Made by a program: the position numbers and the translations under genes | Notes under the pieces: generated by a model | Database searches by the model: none | The model's input: only the letters and a program-made list of their open reading frames with translations | Told to the model about the DNA's origin: nothing | Shown here: positions 11,363 through 23,474 of the stretch, piece after piece | How the letters are laid out: the number at the start of each line of letters is the position of its first letter | How positions within the stretch are numbered: the first letter of the stretch is position 1 | Assembly: GCF_030272615.1 (NCBI RefSeq) | Contig: NC_081406.1 | Span: forward strand, 246,317,218-246,381,217 | Reading direction: 5' to 3' | Length of the DNA stretch: 64,000 bases | DNA from: Cryptomeria japonica | Lineage: Eukaryota; Streptophyta; Pinopsida; Cupressales; Cupressaceae

Positions 11363-11419
11363 GGGTACCGGTTTCAGAATATTCCTCAAGTTGTTAGGCT
11401 TCTGCAAATAGAGGATTAG

Positions 11420-11431
11420 GCTCTGATACCA
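11420..11431 (-). promoter_or_regulatory. Primer-binding site of Element 3
   Basis: The minus strand reads TGGTATCAGAGC, a perfect initiator tRNA-Met complement, two bases from the LTR. Confidence 0.9.
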
Positions 11432-11433
11432 AT

Positions 11434-12345
11434 AGTTAGATAATTGATTAATCCCAAAGACACTGAGAGGGGGGGGGGGTGAATCAATGTCCGATCAGTA
11501 AATGAAAGATTTAAACTTATTTACAATTCTGTAACTGAGATTAGTATGCCGGTAAGCAAACAATAATGCAGTGAAGAGAAACAAAGGAATCAACATCAAT
11601 GCACACCATAACCCAAATATTTTGGCGAGGAAACCCAGTAAGGGAAAAACCTTGGTGGGATTTGTGACCCACAATATTTACTCAATGGCCATATGAATAA
11701 ATATTACTTAGTACAAAAGGGGCCTGCACATGTAGGAAAGGCAACTGCCTAGAGCTCACTGCTCAACAACAAAAGTGGAGTCTCACTAACTACAACATCA
11801 CACTGATGTAAACATAAAAATGAACTCTTACAACTTGCATCAAAATGCTAGATGAGTTCGCTGTTGTGCTCTATCTGATACCGGTTTTAACTCTGCCAAA
11901 AACCCTAGCCGGTATGCTATCAAAGAATTTTGCTTATACAGAATAGTCTTGACTTTGCTCTGCTTCTTATTCGCACCAAAATAAACACATCAAAATGCAT
12001 ATACAACTATTCGCTATCATATCCTATCTTATCTCATATTACCGCTTACTTCTTTCTAAATGACCTAAAAGAACTCATAAATATATGAGTCTTTACAATA
12101 CAAAATGTCAGCCATACAATTATAATTTACATTACAATTTATTTTTGCATAAACAATACTTATTGTCAAGTCAGCCTGAAATGCCGGTATAATCTTTTGT
12201 CGGTGTAAACTGGATGCCGATGTGAATAAGCCTTGTTGTATCTACCGGTGCCAGTAGGTGAAGTCTATGGCCGATTGAACCTATGGAACCTTGTTGCCAT
12301 CAATGACAACATCTACCTTTCTCATTTGAGTGTATAATGCCAACA
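11434..12345 (-). repeat. 5' LTR of Element 3 (912 bp)
   Basis: It aligns with 5413-6316. Its inner terminal TG has become AG (plus strand AGTTAGATAATTG); the outer end CCAACA is intact. The conserved GGGAAAAACC-TTGGTGGG block is at about 11643-11662. Confidence 0.92.
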
Positions 12346-13994
12346 CCCGTGTTGTCAAAAATGACCAGTGATGGTCATGTGAGGCAAGTTACTAAAGATG
12401 CTCTTGTTATCTCGCACAATGTAATCTTGGAGAGCGATGGTCGTGTGGGATAAGGAACTAAAGGGAATATTGTGGATCTCCTTATCTTGCATAGGTTAAG
12501 AATCTACACAAGGAGTCATGTGGGCTAACAAAAGTAAAGGCACACCACAAGAAGAAAATAAGTCTCTTATCCTACATGGGTTAAGAGTTCATGCGATGTG
12601 TAGTGCAGGCTAACAAATGTGAAGAGAGGCTTCTTGAGGACATACAAAATCTTATCTCACATGGGTTGAATGGATGTGAAATTGACACTGCAGGATAAGG
12701 AAAGACTGAGATTGTGAGCAATCCACTATCCCATGACGACAAAATTTTAGGTCGGTATGACTAGTTAAGAGACTTTTGATGACATGGATGCCTGCTGATA
12801 GACTTGATGGTCCATGTGGACTAGGTTTAACCAAGTGACTTGGACATTGAATCAGATGATTTTAGCCACACAGATGGTTGACATGAAGAATTTTGATGAC
12901 ACGTTGGCAGCCCAATAGACACAGAGGTCCATGTGACAGGTTGATTACTATTGACCGAACCTGATTGTGCAGACTAGACGTCTAATGCGAAGAGTTTTAT
13001 GACACATTTGAATGCCGATAGGGAAGATATTCCACATGGGCATTGACCGATATTGACCCAACGACATGGCATCTATGGAGCAAAACAGAGGACACTTGTC
13101 GAGAAGATGAACGATTATTTTTTGCCAATAGGATTGAAGGTTGTGACCAACTTTGTAGCCATGTTTACAAGCTAATAGACTCAATGGGTCTTGTGGAAGT
13201 TAACCAGACTTGACCGAGTAACCTGGACTTCGAATGTGATGACATGTGTTTTTCTGGTGGTCGGAGAGGAATTTGGATACAAAGAAATTGACAATGATGG
13301 ATATTTCATTAATAGCAAATTAGTTACAGATGGTTGTATGGATCGAGGTGATTGACAGAGGCAAAATCAAATCTCTTAGACAGATTGAGTTTTCTAAATA
13401 TATCAAACTAAGTACAGATAACATAGGAGATGTATTTATTGCAATTAGTTCATTCAAGATACAAAATACAATCAACAGGAAGATATGATCTCTTAGAAAC
13501 ACGAGAAGATATCCTTGAATCGAGAGCAGAGATAAACGGTCTAGATTCAAAAAATTTAAAGAACACTTTTTGGAACGTCAGATAAATGGTCTGGAAACTT
13601 GAACCAGTTGTTTTAGATTGCCAGCTGGTTGATAGATATAGAAGGTAACATATTTCCTATGCCAAGTAGGGTATACCGATCATATGAATGATTCTTAGGC
13701 TGCTTAGAAAATTGTATGAATCATGATGTTGATAATGATGCAAATATTTTTTGTTTGATGTGTGATGAGTTATGATTTGACTGACCTCATGGAGGTGATT
13801 GAAAAATGTATAAAAGAGGGTATGTCAACTAATTGAAATGATTGATGGAGAGTTGATTGCTGTTGAATGTAGAAAATAGAGAGAAGAGGGTCGTAGAGAA
13901 GTAGCCCATGCAGGCGTCAATAACACGATGCCAGGGTAGACATTACACTATGGAAAAGGATAACATGCACAATGATCTGATGGTAAAGAGGAGA
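12346..13994 (+). repeat. Old LTR-like sequence, piece 2 of 3 (no gene)
   Basis: This stretch between Element 3 and the chromovirus has no credible open frame. It contains loose repeats of phrases such as GTGGGATAAGGAAC, CATGTGGRCTA and TTTTGATGACA, resembling the style of 4180-5412. It ends with GGAGA, the chromovirus target duplication. Confidence 0.5.
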
Positions 13995-15583
13995 TGTAGT
14001 ACCCCTACTAGTTTGAACTCATTAGACTCATATTTTATTATTGGTTGTTTTTTAGTGGATACATTACCATGATATATTAGTTAGATTTTTATAACATTAT
14101 GCTTTAACTGGAGATGAGATGTATAATTTATTTGCAGTATTTCAGTACTTGTGAATTATGGCATTTTATGGATTATTGCTATGTACTGACATTTTACATT
14201 ATCTATGCAATGTGTAATTATATGTTGTGTGTTTACGAGTGTATTGGATGCAAGGGGTTGATTTTCCTTCACTCATTTCGGTGAGACAGGGAACGTCGCG
14301 ATTCTCCTTCATCGATGTGTATGCCTGGTTTTCTATATTGTATATATATGCATGTGTGGTTCAGTGATGCAGGATATTATAGGTACAAGTACCGGGTAGG
14401 TACGGGGTATCGTCTCCACCTGGCTTCATAGGTCTGAGTGTGCTTTATATTTTTTGATGGAAGTGGAGGAGATAGTAGTTGACCCTATTTTACTTAGTTA
14501 CACTCATGTGAGTGTCATCAGTTGGTCGTTTTGTTAGTTTGTTCGGCCTTCGTATTTTGTCATTTTATCTTTTATGGGTAATTGCTTGAGATTTGTTTAA
14601 TTTGAGTATTTTAGTGGATTAAATTAATTAATTAATTAAGTTTATGGAAATATCTCATAGTTGTATTGTTTATGCATTGAGATTATAAATTTAGTTAATT
14701 AAAAGAAATTATTAAATTAAGTTGCAAGCTGCATGATATTAGAAATATATTTTTATTTAAATGAAAAAAATAAATTATATTAATTCTTTTTATTATTTCC
14801 TAAAATTTTAATTAAATAAATGAATAAAAGGATTAATAAGAATTAAAATATTGTTTTAATTCTTTATTTAGAAAATTAATTAATGTGCATGAGAAAAGAA
14901 AAGAAAGAATAATGATTTTTAAATATTGCATGTTAGTTTATCTTTTGCGATAAACTTAAAAAATAAAATAAAAATTACTATTATTCTAAATTTAGGTTTT
15001 TTGTGAAAAAGCCATCGAACCTAGAATTTTAGTTTAAATAGGGGAATAGGTCTTTATTTTAGGTACACACAGGAATAGGTCTAGAATTTAGGTGAAGGAA
15101 TTTATTGGAAGCTTATTGAAAAAGTTAGGGTGCTTCTACAGATTTCTTCCAGGAAAGCTATACCAGGTTGGATGAATTCTTAGTTGTGGGTTTTAGTAGA
15201 TATTTCTATTTTTCTCTGTTTGATGTGTGTGTATAAAATTATTGTCGAATATAAACTCTCTTCTGGTGAATTCAAGTTTTGTTTTAAAATCCATGCCTGA
15301 TGTGTTTTTCTCGTTTATGGGAAGGATGAATTTTTGAAAACATTGAGAAAATTAATTTATTCTCTCTGGTTTAATTTGTATTAATAGTTCTTTAAATAAA
15401 TCTTGTGGTTTCTTAGAAATAAATTTAATTGCAAATTAAATTTATTTGATTATCTAAATTTAAAAAAATTGTGTTTGAAATAAAATTATGTGAAGGAGTT
15501 TTCAATTTATATGAAAATTTAAAATTCTATGGGAATTATGTAAAATGATGTTTTTAAGAATTTGGAAATTAATTTAAAAAATT

Positions 15584-15612
15584 AAAAAAAAAAAAAAAAA
15601 AAAAAAATAAAA

Positions 15613-15698
<86 letters not shown>
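15584..15698 (+). repeat. Poly(A) and (TA)n microsatellite
   Basis: An A-rich run (about 15584-15615) passes into about 41 TA units ending at 15698. The equivalent site in the 3' LTR (about 25062-25103) is a shorter TA run. Confidence 0.9.
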
Positions 15699-15703
<5 letters not shown>

Positions 15704-17513
15704 TCATGGAAATGGGGACAAGGCAACAACAAAGTTCAATGTTAATAAGTTAGTTTCAACCATAAAAACAAAACAAAGAACTAAAAACCATTCCAAACAT
15801 ATCAAGAGAGATTTCAAAAAGCATGAAAGAAGTTTAACAAAATAAAAGAAAGGAGAAGAGCCTCCCTAAGATGCTTCCATGATGCCTTTTGATGCTTCTC
15901 CCTTGTTTCTCTCCTCTCCAAGTCCCAAATGAGTGTAGCTCTCAGCTTTTAGCACTAGCCATGGATGCCATATGGAGATTCAAGATGGTTGAATATGATA
16001 AGCAAATACTATGCAAGAGTAGATAGTGATGCTATGAAAAAGCTCTATGCTAATGCCAGTATAACAACAATACTCTAAAATGCTTCTCTTTTTGCTTGAG
16101 GAGAAGGGTTCTATTTATAGAAGAAATGGGGAAATGAAGGGTTAAGATTGAATGGTTTAATCAAGGGCCAAGTTTGAAAGTTGGGGATCCATGTGCACAA
16201 TTGGCACCAATAAAATGGTGACAAGTGTCAACATAGGATTGGGTTGAGAGAAGAGGTTGGAGGCATTAAAGGCTTGAGAAGACCTCATGGTTATCTAGAA
16301 GGTAAGGGTCAAGTCTAAATTAAGATTACCCATTGGATTAAGAGTTAATCCAAGGATAAACCTTTGTGCAAATGATTAAGAGATAATCATGGTCAAAGCA
16401 TTAAAGGCTTGATGAGACCTTTGGGTTGGGTAGAGGTTGAGTCAAAACAAATGTTTTAACCATGTGGGAGGGTTTGAGGTAACCATTAATGGTTATTGGA
16501 GACTTTGGGGATTAAGTGGTTGAAGGTTGAAAGCCTTCAATGGTTATCAAAGACTTTGAGGGTTAATTTGTTGAACACACAAAGCATTAATTGCTTTTCA
16601 AAGACTTTGGAGTCTTTGAGAAGTGACTCCAATTTGCTTAGGAATGTGACAATATTTAGGGGATGGATTAGGCTAATTAGGAAGGGTTTAGAAGAATCTA
16701 GAAGGGGTTTAGACATACAAGTGGATTTTGTAGGAAAATGCAAGTGGGAGAAATTTTGGTATTTTCAATTAAAATAAAATCATTTATTTCAATTAAATGG
16801 TGTAATTTGCATTTGGATAAATATTCAAATAAATATTAATTTATTTAAATGAGAAAAATGAAGATAAAGCATTAAAATGCTTGAAGACTTTGAGGGAAAC
16901 CATTAAAGGCTTGAAGACTTTAAGGAAAACCATTAAAGTCTTAAGAAGATTATAGAAGGAAGCCATCAAGTTTGAAGACTTTAAAGCCATCAAGTTTGAA
17001 TACTTTAAGGGAAACCATTAAAGGTTTCAAGTGGGTGAGGATAAATAGGATTTTAAATAAATAATTTATTTAAAATAGTTGTGCAACTTGCTTTTGTAGG
17101 AAAATACAAGTGGGTGGAGAATAAAGGTGATTTAAATAAATTATTTATTTAAAATAATTGTGCAACTTGTATTTGTAGGAAAATGCAAGTGGGTGGAGGA
17201 TAAAGGTGATTTTAAATAAATGATTTATTTATTTAAATGTGAGAGGTGGGATTTTGGGGGTTTTAAATAAATATTAATTTATTTAAATGTGAGAGAAGAT
17301 TTAATTAAATAAATATGATTTATTTATTTAATTAATGGTCTGAATTTGGTTAAGTGAATTAAATCAAATAAATTGAATAATTTATTTAATTAATAGGAGA
17401 ATAGGGTTAAGATGAATTAATTAAATATTAATTTAATTAATTATTAATTGATGGTTAAATAATCAAATAAATACTAAGTATTCATTTAATTAAGTGGACA
17501 GATTTATGTGACT

Positions 17514-17516
<3 letters not shown>
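15699..17516 (+). mobile_element. Probable solo LTR inserted in the TA microsatellite of the Element 4 5' LTR
   Basis: This 1,818-bp block is absent from the 3' LTR of Element 4. It begins TGATGTCATGG and ends TGTGACTACA (TG...CA), and is flanked by ATATA on both sides, although the TA-repeat context makes that duplication weak evidence. Inside are internal repeats (AAACCATTAAAGGCTTGAAG around 16870-17030; GGAAAATGCAAGTGGG around 16733, 17100 and 17180) and AATTAATT-rich tracts, but no convincing coding frame. An open frame at 16496-16777 looks non-coding. The strand is arbitrary. Confidence 0.6.

Positions 17517-17558
<42 letters not shown>
17517..17558 (+). repeat. (TA)n microsatellite
   Basis: About 20 TA units form the right part of the microsatellite split by the nested insertion. 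Normal LTR sequence (AAAGGTAGGGCATGC) resumes after it. Confidence 0.9.
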
Positions 17559-17560
<2 letters not shown>

Positions 17561-17832
17561 GTAGGGCATGCTACCTATGGTAGCATCCGCTACCGGCGGT
17601 AGTACACAGTACTGCCGACAATAGTACTAGCTACTGGCAGTATCTTAGGCTACTATGCCAAGGGGTATAAAACAAGTTTTAACATGGTTTTAATTTTTAA
17701 ATTAATTTCTAACCCCTGTGCATACCGCGGTATGACTGTTTCGAGTTTCGTACTCAGGGGTTGGATAAATAAAATTTATTATGTGTTATATTATATATGT
17801 ATATAAATAGATATATGTGTATTCATATATGT

Positions 17833-17836
<4 letters not shown>

Positions 17837-17896
<60 letters not shown>
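17837..17896 (+). repeat. (TA)n microsatellite
   Basis: About 30 TA units. The 3' LTR counterpart near 25372-25390 is much shorter, so this run expanded after insertion or contracted in the other LTR. Confidence 0.9.
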
Positions 17897-17900
<4 letters not shown>

Positions 17901-19521
17901 TATGTTTTTCTTATGGTAGTTATTATAATATTTTAAATGTATTTTAAATATTATTTAATTATAGTTTGGAATGTTTCAGGAATAGAGCTTATAATTTTTA
18001 TAAATATGTTGAAAATACATTAGGAGAATTTTTTTTATTTTAAATCTTTTTGGACAAATGACAAGAAAGATGTTTTTTTTTAAATAGTGGTATTTTCTTA
18101 TTATTGGAAAAATCTTTATTCGCAAATAATTTATGCTTTGGCCGTTTTAAGAAAAGATTGCTTGTATTAGGATCTTGTGTAAATGGTGTTTTCAGTCAAG
18201 CTTAAATTTCATTGGTATTCTCATTGAATTGTCAGTGTCCTATGTTATTATTTCTCCTAGAACAGGTGTTGTTGTATAACCTATTTGATATGAGCCATTG
18301 TGTGTTTTTGTCCAAATGGTCAATCTTGGGTTGGTATTTGTGTATCCTTCACCTGTGCTTGTCAGGATTGTTTATGGTTGTCTGTTTCGCCATAGAGTTC
18401 TCATAGAGAGAAACATTTCCTGTTAGTGTCCTATGAGAGAGAGTGGCTTTCGAGCGGGGGCCATGCCCGAAGTGGATGACAGGATAACCCGTTGAAAGTA
18501 AGTTAAAAAGTGATAACCTAATAATTGATTAGGGGGTGGGTAGATTAAATATTAATTAAGATAAATGTACCTTGTGCATAGGTGAGTGCTAGTACAGGGC
18601 TCATAATGTTACGAGAAGGCCTGGAATGGCAAACTTACCACCTTGTCTTCACGAAAGGATTGGTAGGGTCTGCATGAGACTTAGTTGGAACCGGAGGCTT
18701 GGGAGAGGTTACCAGGAGAAACCCAAGGATGGGGGCCGAGACCTATGGAGGCTGTACCATGGTAACCATCAAGCTATGCGATGATACTCTCTTCTTAGAG
18801 TCACTAGTGTTTTGTGAGTTGAGTCACATGGATGTTTGGAGAGTCTTGTAGTGCTTTCATACTTTTCTTAATTTGCTTGCTTGAGGGTTTTCTACTATCT
18901 CCTAGCACGGTGGGGTGGTTCCATTTCGGGATCACATGGTCGGGTGGTAGTGCCACTTCCCATCAGATGTTCTAGATTGTATCTTTAGGCATGGAAAGGC
19001 TTTGCTGGTGTTTCTTGGTTCGTGGTTTATGTACCAGCTCTTGTTCGAGAACATTGTTCAGTTGAGACCTTGGGGTCATTGTATCAAACTTTTATGTAAC
19101 CTTGATATTGTATCTTTGTAATCAGTGGTATTATTGGAAGCCATGTATTTATGGATATTGTAATATTATTATGTTAGTGAAATGAATGTTATTGTTTTGA
19201 TCTTATGTTTAAATGGTTTATGGAAATTGGATACATTGGAATACTTTTATTTCTTTGTTATGAAATTTGGATGTATGTGTAGTTTTAAACTTAAGCATTC
19301 AATTTATCTAATTAAATGGATTAACTGTGGTGTTAATATAATCTACGAAATTAATCTTCATTGGTTACCCTTAGGAAAACATATGATAGACTTCTGCTGT
19401 GTTATTCAACGTGCAATGGTTTTAGTTAGTGCACTTAGTCTTTAACAAGAAAAAATTATTTTACCCTTTAGTTGCCTAGTTGTGTTGTTTTCCTTTAGGG
19501 TTCCTGGCAGGGCATTACATT

Positions 19522-19533
19522 TGGTATCAGAGC
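19522..19533 (+). promoter_or_regulatory. Primer-binding site of Element 4
   Basis: TGGTATCAGAGC lies two bases downstream of the 5' LTR, a perfect initiator tRNA-Met complement. Confidence 0.93.
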
Positions 19534-19670
19534 CCAAGTTTCAACACTAGGTACTCTAGGTTTGTAGTGTGCCTTTCATTGACCATCTTGCTTAGGTCAT
19601 AATGTTTGTATCTCTCTTGTCTTATCCTTGCTATAGATCTGAACCGTTTTCTCTTTTATGGTACCAGGTC

Positions 19671-19980
19671 ATGGCTAGGAAAGCTAGAGGAGGTGACCGT
19701 ATGGGTGGTCGTAAAGGAGGCAGAGGTGGAGGACGGGGCCGTGGTTCTGACCATCACAGTCCTTCACCACCACCCACTCATGTGAGTGTTGAGCTAGAAC
19801 AGTCAGTTCATCAAGAGCAGGAACAATTTGTTTATCAGAACTCTCAGCATGCAGGAGAACATGTTCCTTAAAGGGAAGAGCTGAGGCAAATGTTTCAAGA
19901 GGGTCTGGCTAGGTTAGGCCAAAGGCCTGAGTTTGAACAACCTATTCATGCTCCGGTTGAGGAGCCACTTCAATAGGTTC

Positions 19981-20049
<69 letters not shown>

Positions 20050-20970
20050 ACCAAGGAGAGGGGAGATTCTAGCTGTCCGAGATCCACCTTCCTTGGGTCA
20101 CATAACGGACTTGATGAGGTCCAATCCTCCTTACTTTGATGGTATGGGTACTGGTCTTGAGGCAGAGACCTGGCTTATTAGCTTGGACCGGTGTTTCGCT
20201 ATGTTTCCATATAGCAGCAACACCAAGGCGAGATATGCTATTATGCATCTCAATAAATTTGCTTCAATCTAGTGGAGGTTAGAGGAGGAGAAGATCGGTG
20301 TATGCATTAACACCATCACATGGGAACTATTTTTGGAGAGATTCAGGGCACGATTCCTCTCACCCCAGTGGACGCAGACTCGAGCAGATGAATTTTATGC
20401 CTCGCGTCAGTATGGGATGATAGTAGACTAGTATGAGCACAGGTTCTATGAGCTCAAACAATACGCCAGAATTGGTAATGACGAGGCTATGCTTGTCCAA
20501 TATTTCCTGAGAGGTTTGAACGATCGTATTAGTGGAGGTGTGAGGGTATTCGAACTAGCTTCAATGGAGATAGCTATGGCGAAGGCCAGATTAGTTGAGC
20601 TGAACCTTAGTCGTGCACTTGGTGGTCAGACAGGTGTGCAGATAGGAAGTGCACCTACTAGTGGAAATAAAGCTCAGGGAAATCAGTCCCAGTCAGTTGC
20701 ACCATTTAGAACTCCTCAAGCACCCGCTAAGAGTGGGCAACAATAGCAGCAATAGTCAAAACCAAAATAGTTCCAGGGCCAACAAGGTGGCAATTCTCAG
20801 TATAAGAAGGGCAGGAACTGGCAGAGGGGCAAACAAGGCCCTACAGGGCAGGCCTCACAAAGTGCATCTCATGCCCCTAGTCAGGAAGTTTCCAGCAATC
20901 TAGTGGACCGATAGGTAATAGAGGAGCTTGCTTCTCATGTGGGCAGTTTGGTCACAGAGCTGCATAGTGC
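19671..20970 (+). pseudogene. Chromovirus gag (basic N-terminus, capsid, CCHC knuckle), decayed
   Basis: The ATG at 19671 opens MARKARGGDRMGGRKGG, a Gly/Arg-rich basic tail usual in Tekay-type gag. A stop at 19869 and a (GA)n expansion (19986-20046) break the frame. Capsid motifs follow between 20100 and 20660: NPPYFDG, AETWLISLDRCF, WELFLERFRARF, YEHRFYELKQYA and LVQYFLRGLNDRI. These match the Retrotrans_gag family, with stops at about 20270 and 20430. The CCHC knuckle lies at 20929-20970 (CFSCGQFGHRAA, stop, C), with a stop just before the last Cys. Gag would form the intracellular particle; this copy is non-functional. Confidence 0.85.
19986..20046 (+). repeat. (GA)n microsatellite within gag
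   Basis: About 30 GA units interrupt the gag frame between the N-terminal region and capsid. They translate as Arg-Glu repeats, and a purine-rich codon run probably seeded the expansion. Confidence 0.93.
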
Positions 20971-21017
20971 CCTCAAAATTTACACAACACAGGTAGTCAG
21001 AGGCCAGTAGCATCTAG

Positions 21018-23437
21018 ATACCATCAATTGCGCATTCAAACATTCATAAGACAACATTTCATACTCGTTATGGTCACTATGAGTTCACAGTGGTGCCATT
21101 CGGGTTGACGAACACACCTTCGGTTTTCATGAGCTTAATGAATGGGGTTTTTTTGCACCTACCTTGATCATTTCGTCATTGTATTCTTGGATGACATTCT
21201 GATTTATTCTAGATCTATGGAGGAGCATGAGGGTCACTTATGTCAGGTACTGCAGTGCTTAAGGGAAAATCAACTCTATGCCAATTTAGCAAAGTGTGAC
21301 TTCTTCCAGACTGAGGTGAACTATCTTGGTCATGTGGTTTTGGGAGAAGGTATATCTATGGATCCCTCAAAGATCAAAGCCATTGTTGATTGGCTAGCGC
21401 CGACCAATGTTTTAGAAGTTAGGAGTTTTATGGGTTTGGCCGGATATTACCGTCGCTTTGTTAAAGGCTTTTCCCGGATAGGACACCCGATTACTTCTCT
21501 TCAGAGAAAAGGGAATAAGTTTGTTTGGTTAGAACAGTGTGAAGCAACATTTAAGACCTTGAAGGAACTCCTTGTCAGTGCTCCAATTTTGGCAGTTCCT
21601 GATCCATCTGGAGATTTTATGGTATGCACAGATGCCTCTTTGGAAGGTATAGGTGCAGTACTTATGCAAGATGGACGTGTGGTTGCTTATGAGTCTCACA
21701 AAATCAAGAACCACGAGTTGAACTATCCAGTTCATGATTTAGAGTTGGCAGTTGTAGTTCATGCTTTGGTTTGATGGCGACATTTCCTGTTAGGTCATCG
21801 GTTTGAGCTGCATAGTGATCACCGCAGTTTGCAGTATATATTCACACAACCAAACTTGAATGCTCGACAACAAAGTTGGATGGAATTCTTCTGCGAATAT
21901 GATTTTGAGGTTCATTATATTCAGGGGAAAGAGAACGTAGTAGCAGATGCTTTGATTCGTAGGCCGCATGAAGTTTCAACATTATCCCTTGGAGTAGACT
22001 TGAGAGAGAGAATTCTTGGAGTTCTTCCTCAGGATACTTGGTATCAGGATGTTAGAGTTGTGATAGAGTCTGGAAGGCCTTTAGAGGGTAGATTTTCTGG
22101 GTATAACCTTGAGGCAGATGGACTTCTTCGTCACCATGGACAGATCTATGTACCTCCTTTGGAGGGTCTTCATGTTTTGATCATGACCGAGGCCCATTGT
22201 GCACCTTATTCGGCACATCCAGGTGTCAAGAAGATGCACACAGATCTTAGACAAATTTATCATTGGGCGGGTATGAAACATGACATTGCTGATTTTGTGT
22301 CGAAGTGTTTAGAGTGTCAGCGAGTGAAGGTAGAGCATCAGCACCCAGCAGGGCTTTTGCAACCTAATCTAGTATCGGATTGGAAATGGGATATCATTTC
22401 CATGGATTTCATTGTTGGTTTGCCTGTCTCTTCATGTCGTCATGATGCCATCATGGTCATAGTTGACAGATTGACTAAGGTTGCTCATTTTGTTCCTATT
22501 CAAGCTTCCTACACAACAGTAATGGTGGCATGAGTCTTCTTAGAAGAAGTAGTGAGATTGCATGGGATTCTGAGGTGGATCATATCTGATAGAGATCCTG
22601 TCTTTACCTCAACATTGTGGACCTCACTTCAGCATACTTTGGGGACTCAGTTGAATTTTAGTTCAACTTATCATCTAGAGACAGATGGTCAAATAGAGAG
22701 AGTGAATCAGGTATTAGAGGACATGCTTTGCATGTATGTGATGGACCAACAGTCACACTAGGAGGACTATATATATCTAGTGGAGTTTGCTTATAACAAT
22801 GGATATCATATCTCCATAGGTATGTCCCCCCTTTCAGGCATTATATGGTCATCCTTGCCGCACTCCTTTGAGTTGGGATCGGTTAGAGGATAGGGTGCTT
22901 ATAGGACTGGATATTCTTCAGGAGATGGAGTAGCAGGTAGATAGGATTCAGGAGCATTTAGTAGAAACACAAGATAGACAGAAGAAGTATGCAGATGCTC
23001 ATAGGGTAGATCACCAGTTTTCTGTTGGCTATCGTGTGTTCTTGAGAGTGCATCCACGGAAGAGTCTGATCCATTATGGAAAGGGTTCTAAGTTGGCGCC
23101 TCGGTTTGTTGGACCTTTTGAGATCCTTGAGAGGATAGGACCTATTGCCTACCGTCTTGCCTTGCCACCAAGTCTATCCCGCATCCACGATGTCTTTCAT
23201 GTTTCAATTCTTCAACCTTATCATCCGGATGTGACACATGTTCTTGATTGGAACTCTTTGGAGGTCGAGGATGGGCAGCTTTCCATGGAGCCCGTGCACA
23301 TTCTTCAGCGTCGGGATTTGATCCTCAGGGGTCATACCATCAACCAGGTAAGGGTCCTATGGGACCCAAATGCTGAGACCTCAACTACTTGGGAGGATGC
23401 AACAAAGATGAGAGAGTTGTATTCTTATTTATTTTAG
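21018..23437 (+). pseudogene. Chromovirus pol: truncated RT, RNase H, integrase and chromodomain-like tail
   Basis: The region starts inside RT: a YHQLRI block is joined almost directly to the gag knuckle, so protease and the first RT motifs are deleted. RT then shows [20 protein letters not shown], spanning a frameshift in a T-run near 21149, and the catalytic [10 protein letters not shown]. Next come [17 protein letters not shown] and the RNase H start [14 protein letters not shown]. Integrase follows with the zinc-binding H-H-C-C (AHPGVKKM ... CLECQR, about 22200-22330), core MDFIVGLP, SDRDPVF, and the glutamate in DGQIERVNQ. The C-terminus (GPFEILERIGPIAYRL, then VHILQRRDLILRGHTI and TTWEDA, to the stop at 23435-23437) is chromodomain-like. 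Stops at about 21774, 22531 and 22759 and a frameshift after 22800 make it inactive. Confidence 0.92.
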
Positions 23438-23457
23438 GCTTCTAGGAGTAAGCCTAG

Positions 23458-23474
23458 TTTTGGGGGGGGGAGAA
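23458..23474 (+). promoter_or_regulatory. Polypurine tract of Element 4
   Basis: TTTTGGGGGGGGGAGAA directly precedes the 3' LTR start (TGTAGTACC). Confidence 0.9.

Larger units (their letters stand above)
5413..12345 (-). mobile_element. Element 3: complete LTR element without pol, carrying CCHC knuckles and a long accessory frame
   Basis: All structural landmarks are present in minus-strand order: 5' LTR 11434-12345, primer-binding site 11420-11431, gag-like frame 11362-10240, accessory frame 9953-6639, polypurine tract 6331-6317 and 3' LTR 6316-5413. Flanking five-base duplications are CCTGT (5408-5412) and CCCGT (12346-12350), one mismatch. I searched the internal 5.1 kb in the given frames and found no RT (xxDD), RNase H, integrase (HHCC, DDE) or retropepsin (D-S/T-G) signature. 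It must therefore depend on enzymes supplied by another element, and fits the general description of large non-autonomous LTR elements that keep gag. Confidence 0.88.
13995..19519 (+). repeat. 5' LTR of Element 4 (5,525 bp including a nested insertion)
   Basis: It begins TGTAGTACCCCTACTAG and ends GGGCATTACA. It aligns with 23475-27001 over its whole length, except for about 1.95 kb between 15584 and about 17540 that the 3' LTR lacks (TA microsatellite plus probable solo LTR). Without the insertion it is about 3.55 kb. Open frames such as 18212-18406 and 19182-19445 recur in the other LTR at 25655-25888 and 26664-26927, and are LTR sequence, not genes. Confidence 0.93.

Noticed and set aside
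18212-19445. Open frames 18212-18406 and 19182-19445, repeated nearly unchanged at 25655-25888 and 26664-26927
   Set aside because: The apparent conservation is explained by the two LTRs of one element, not by selection on a protein.
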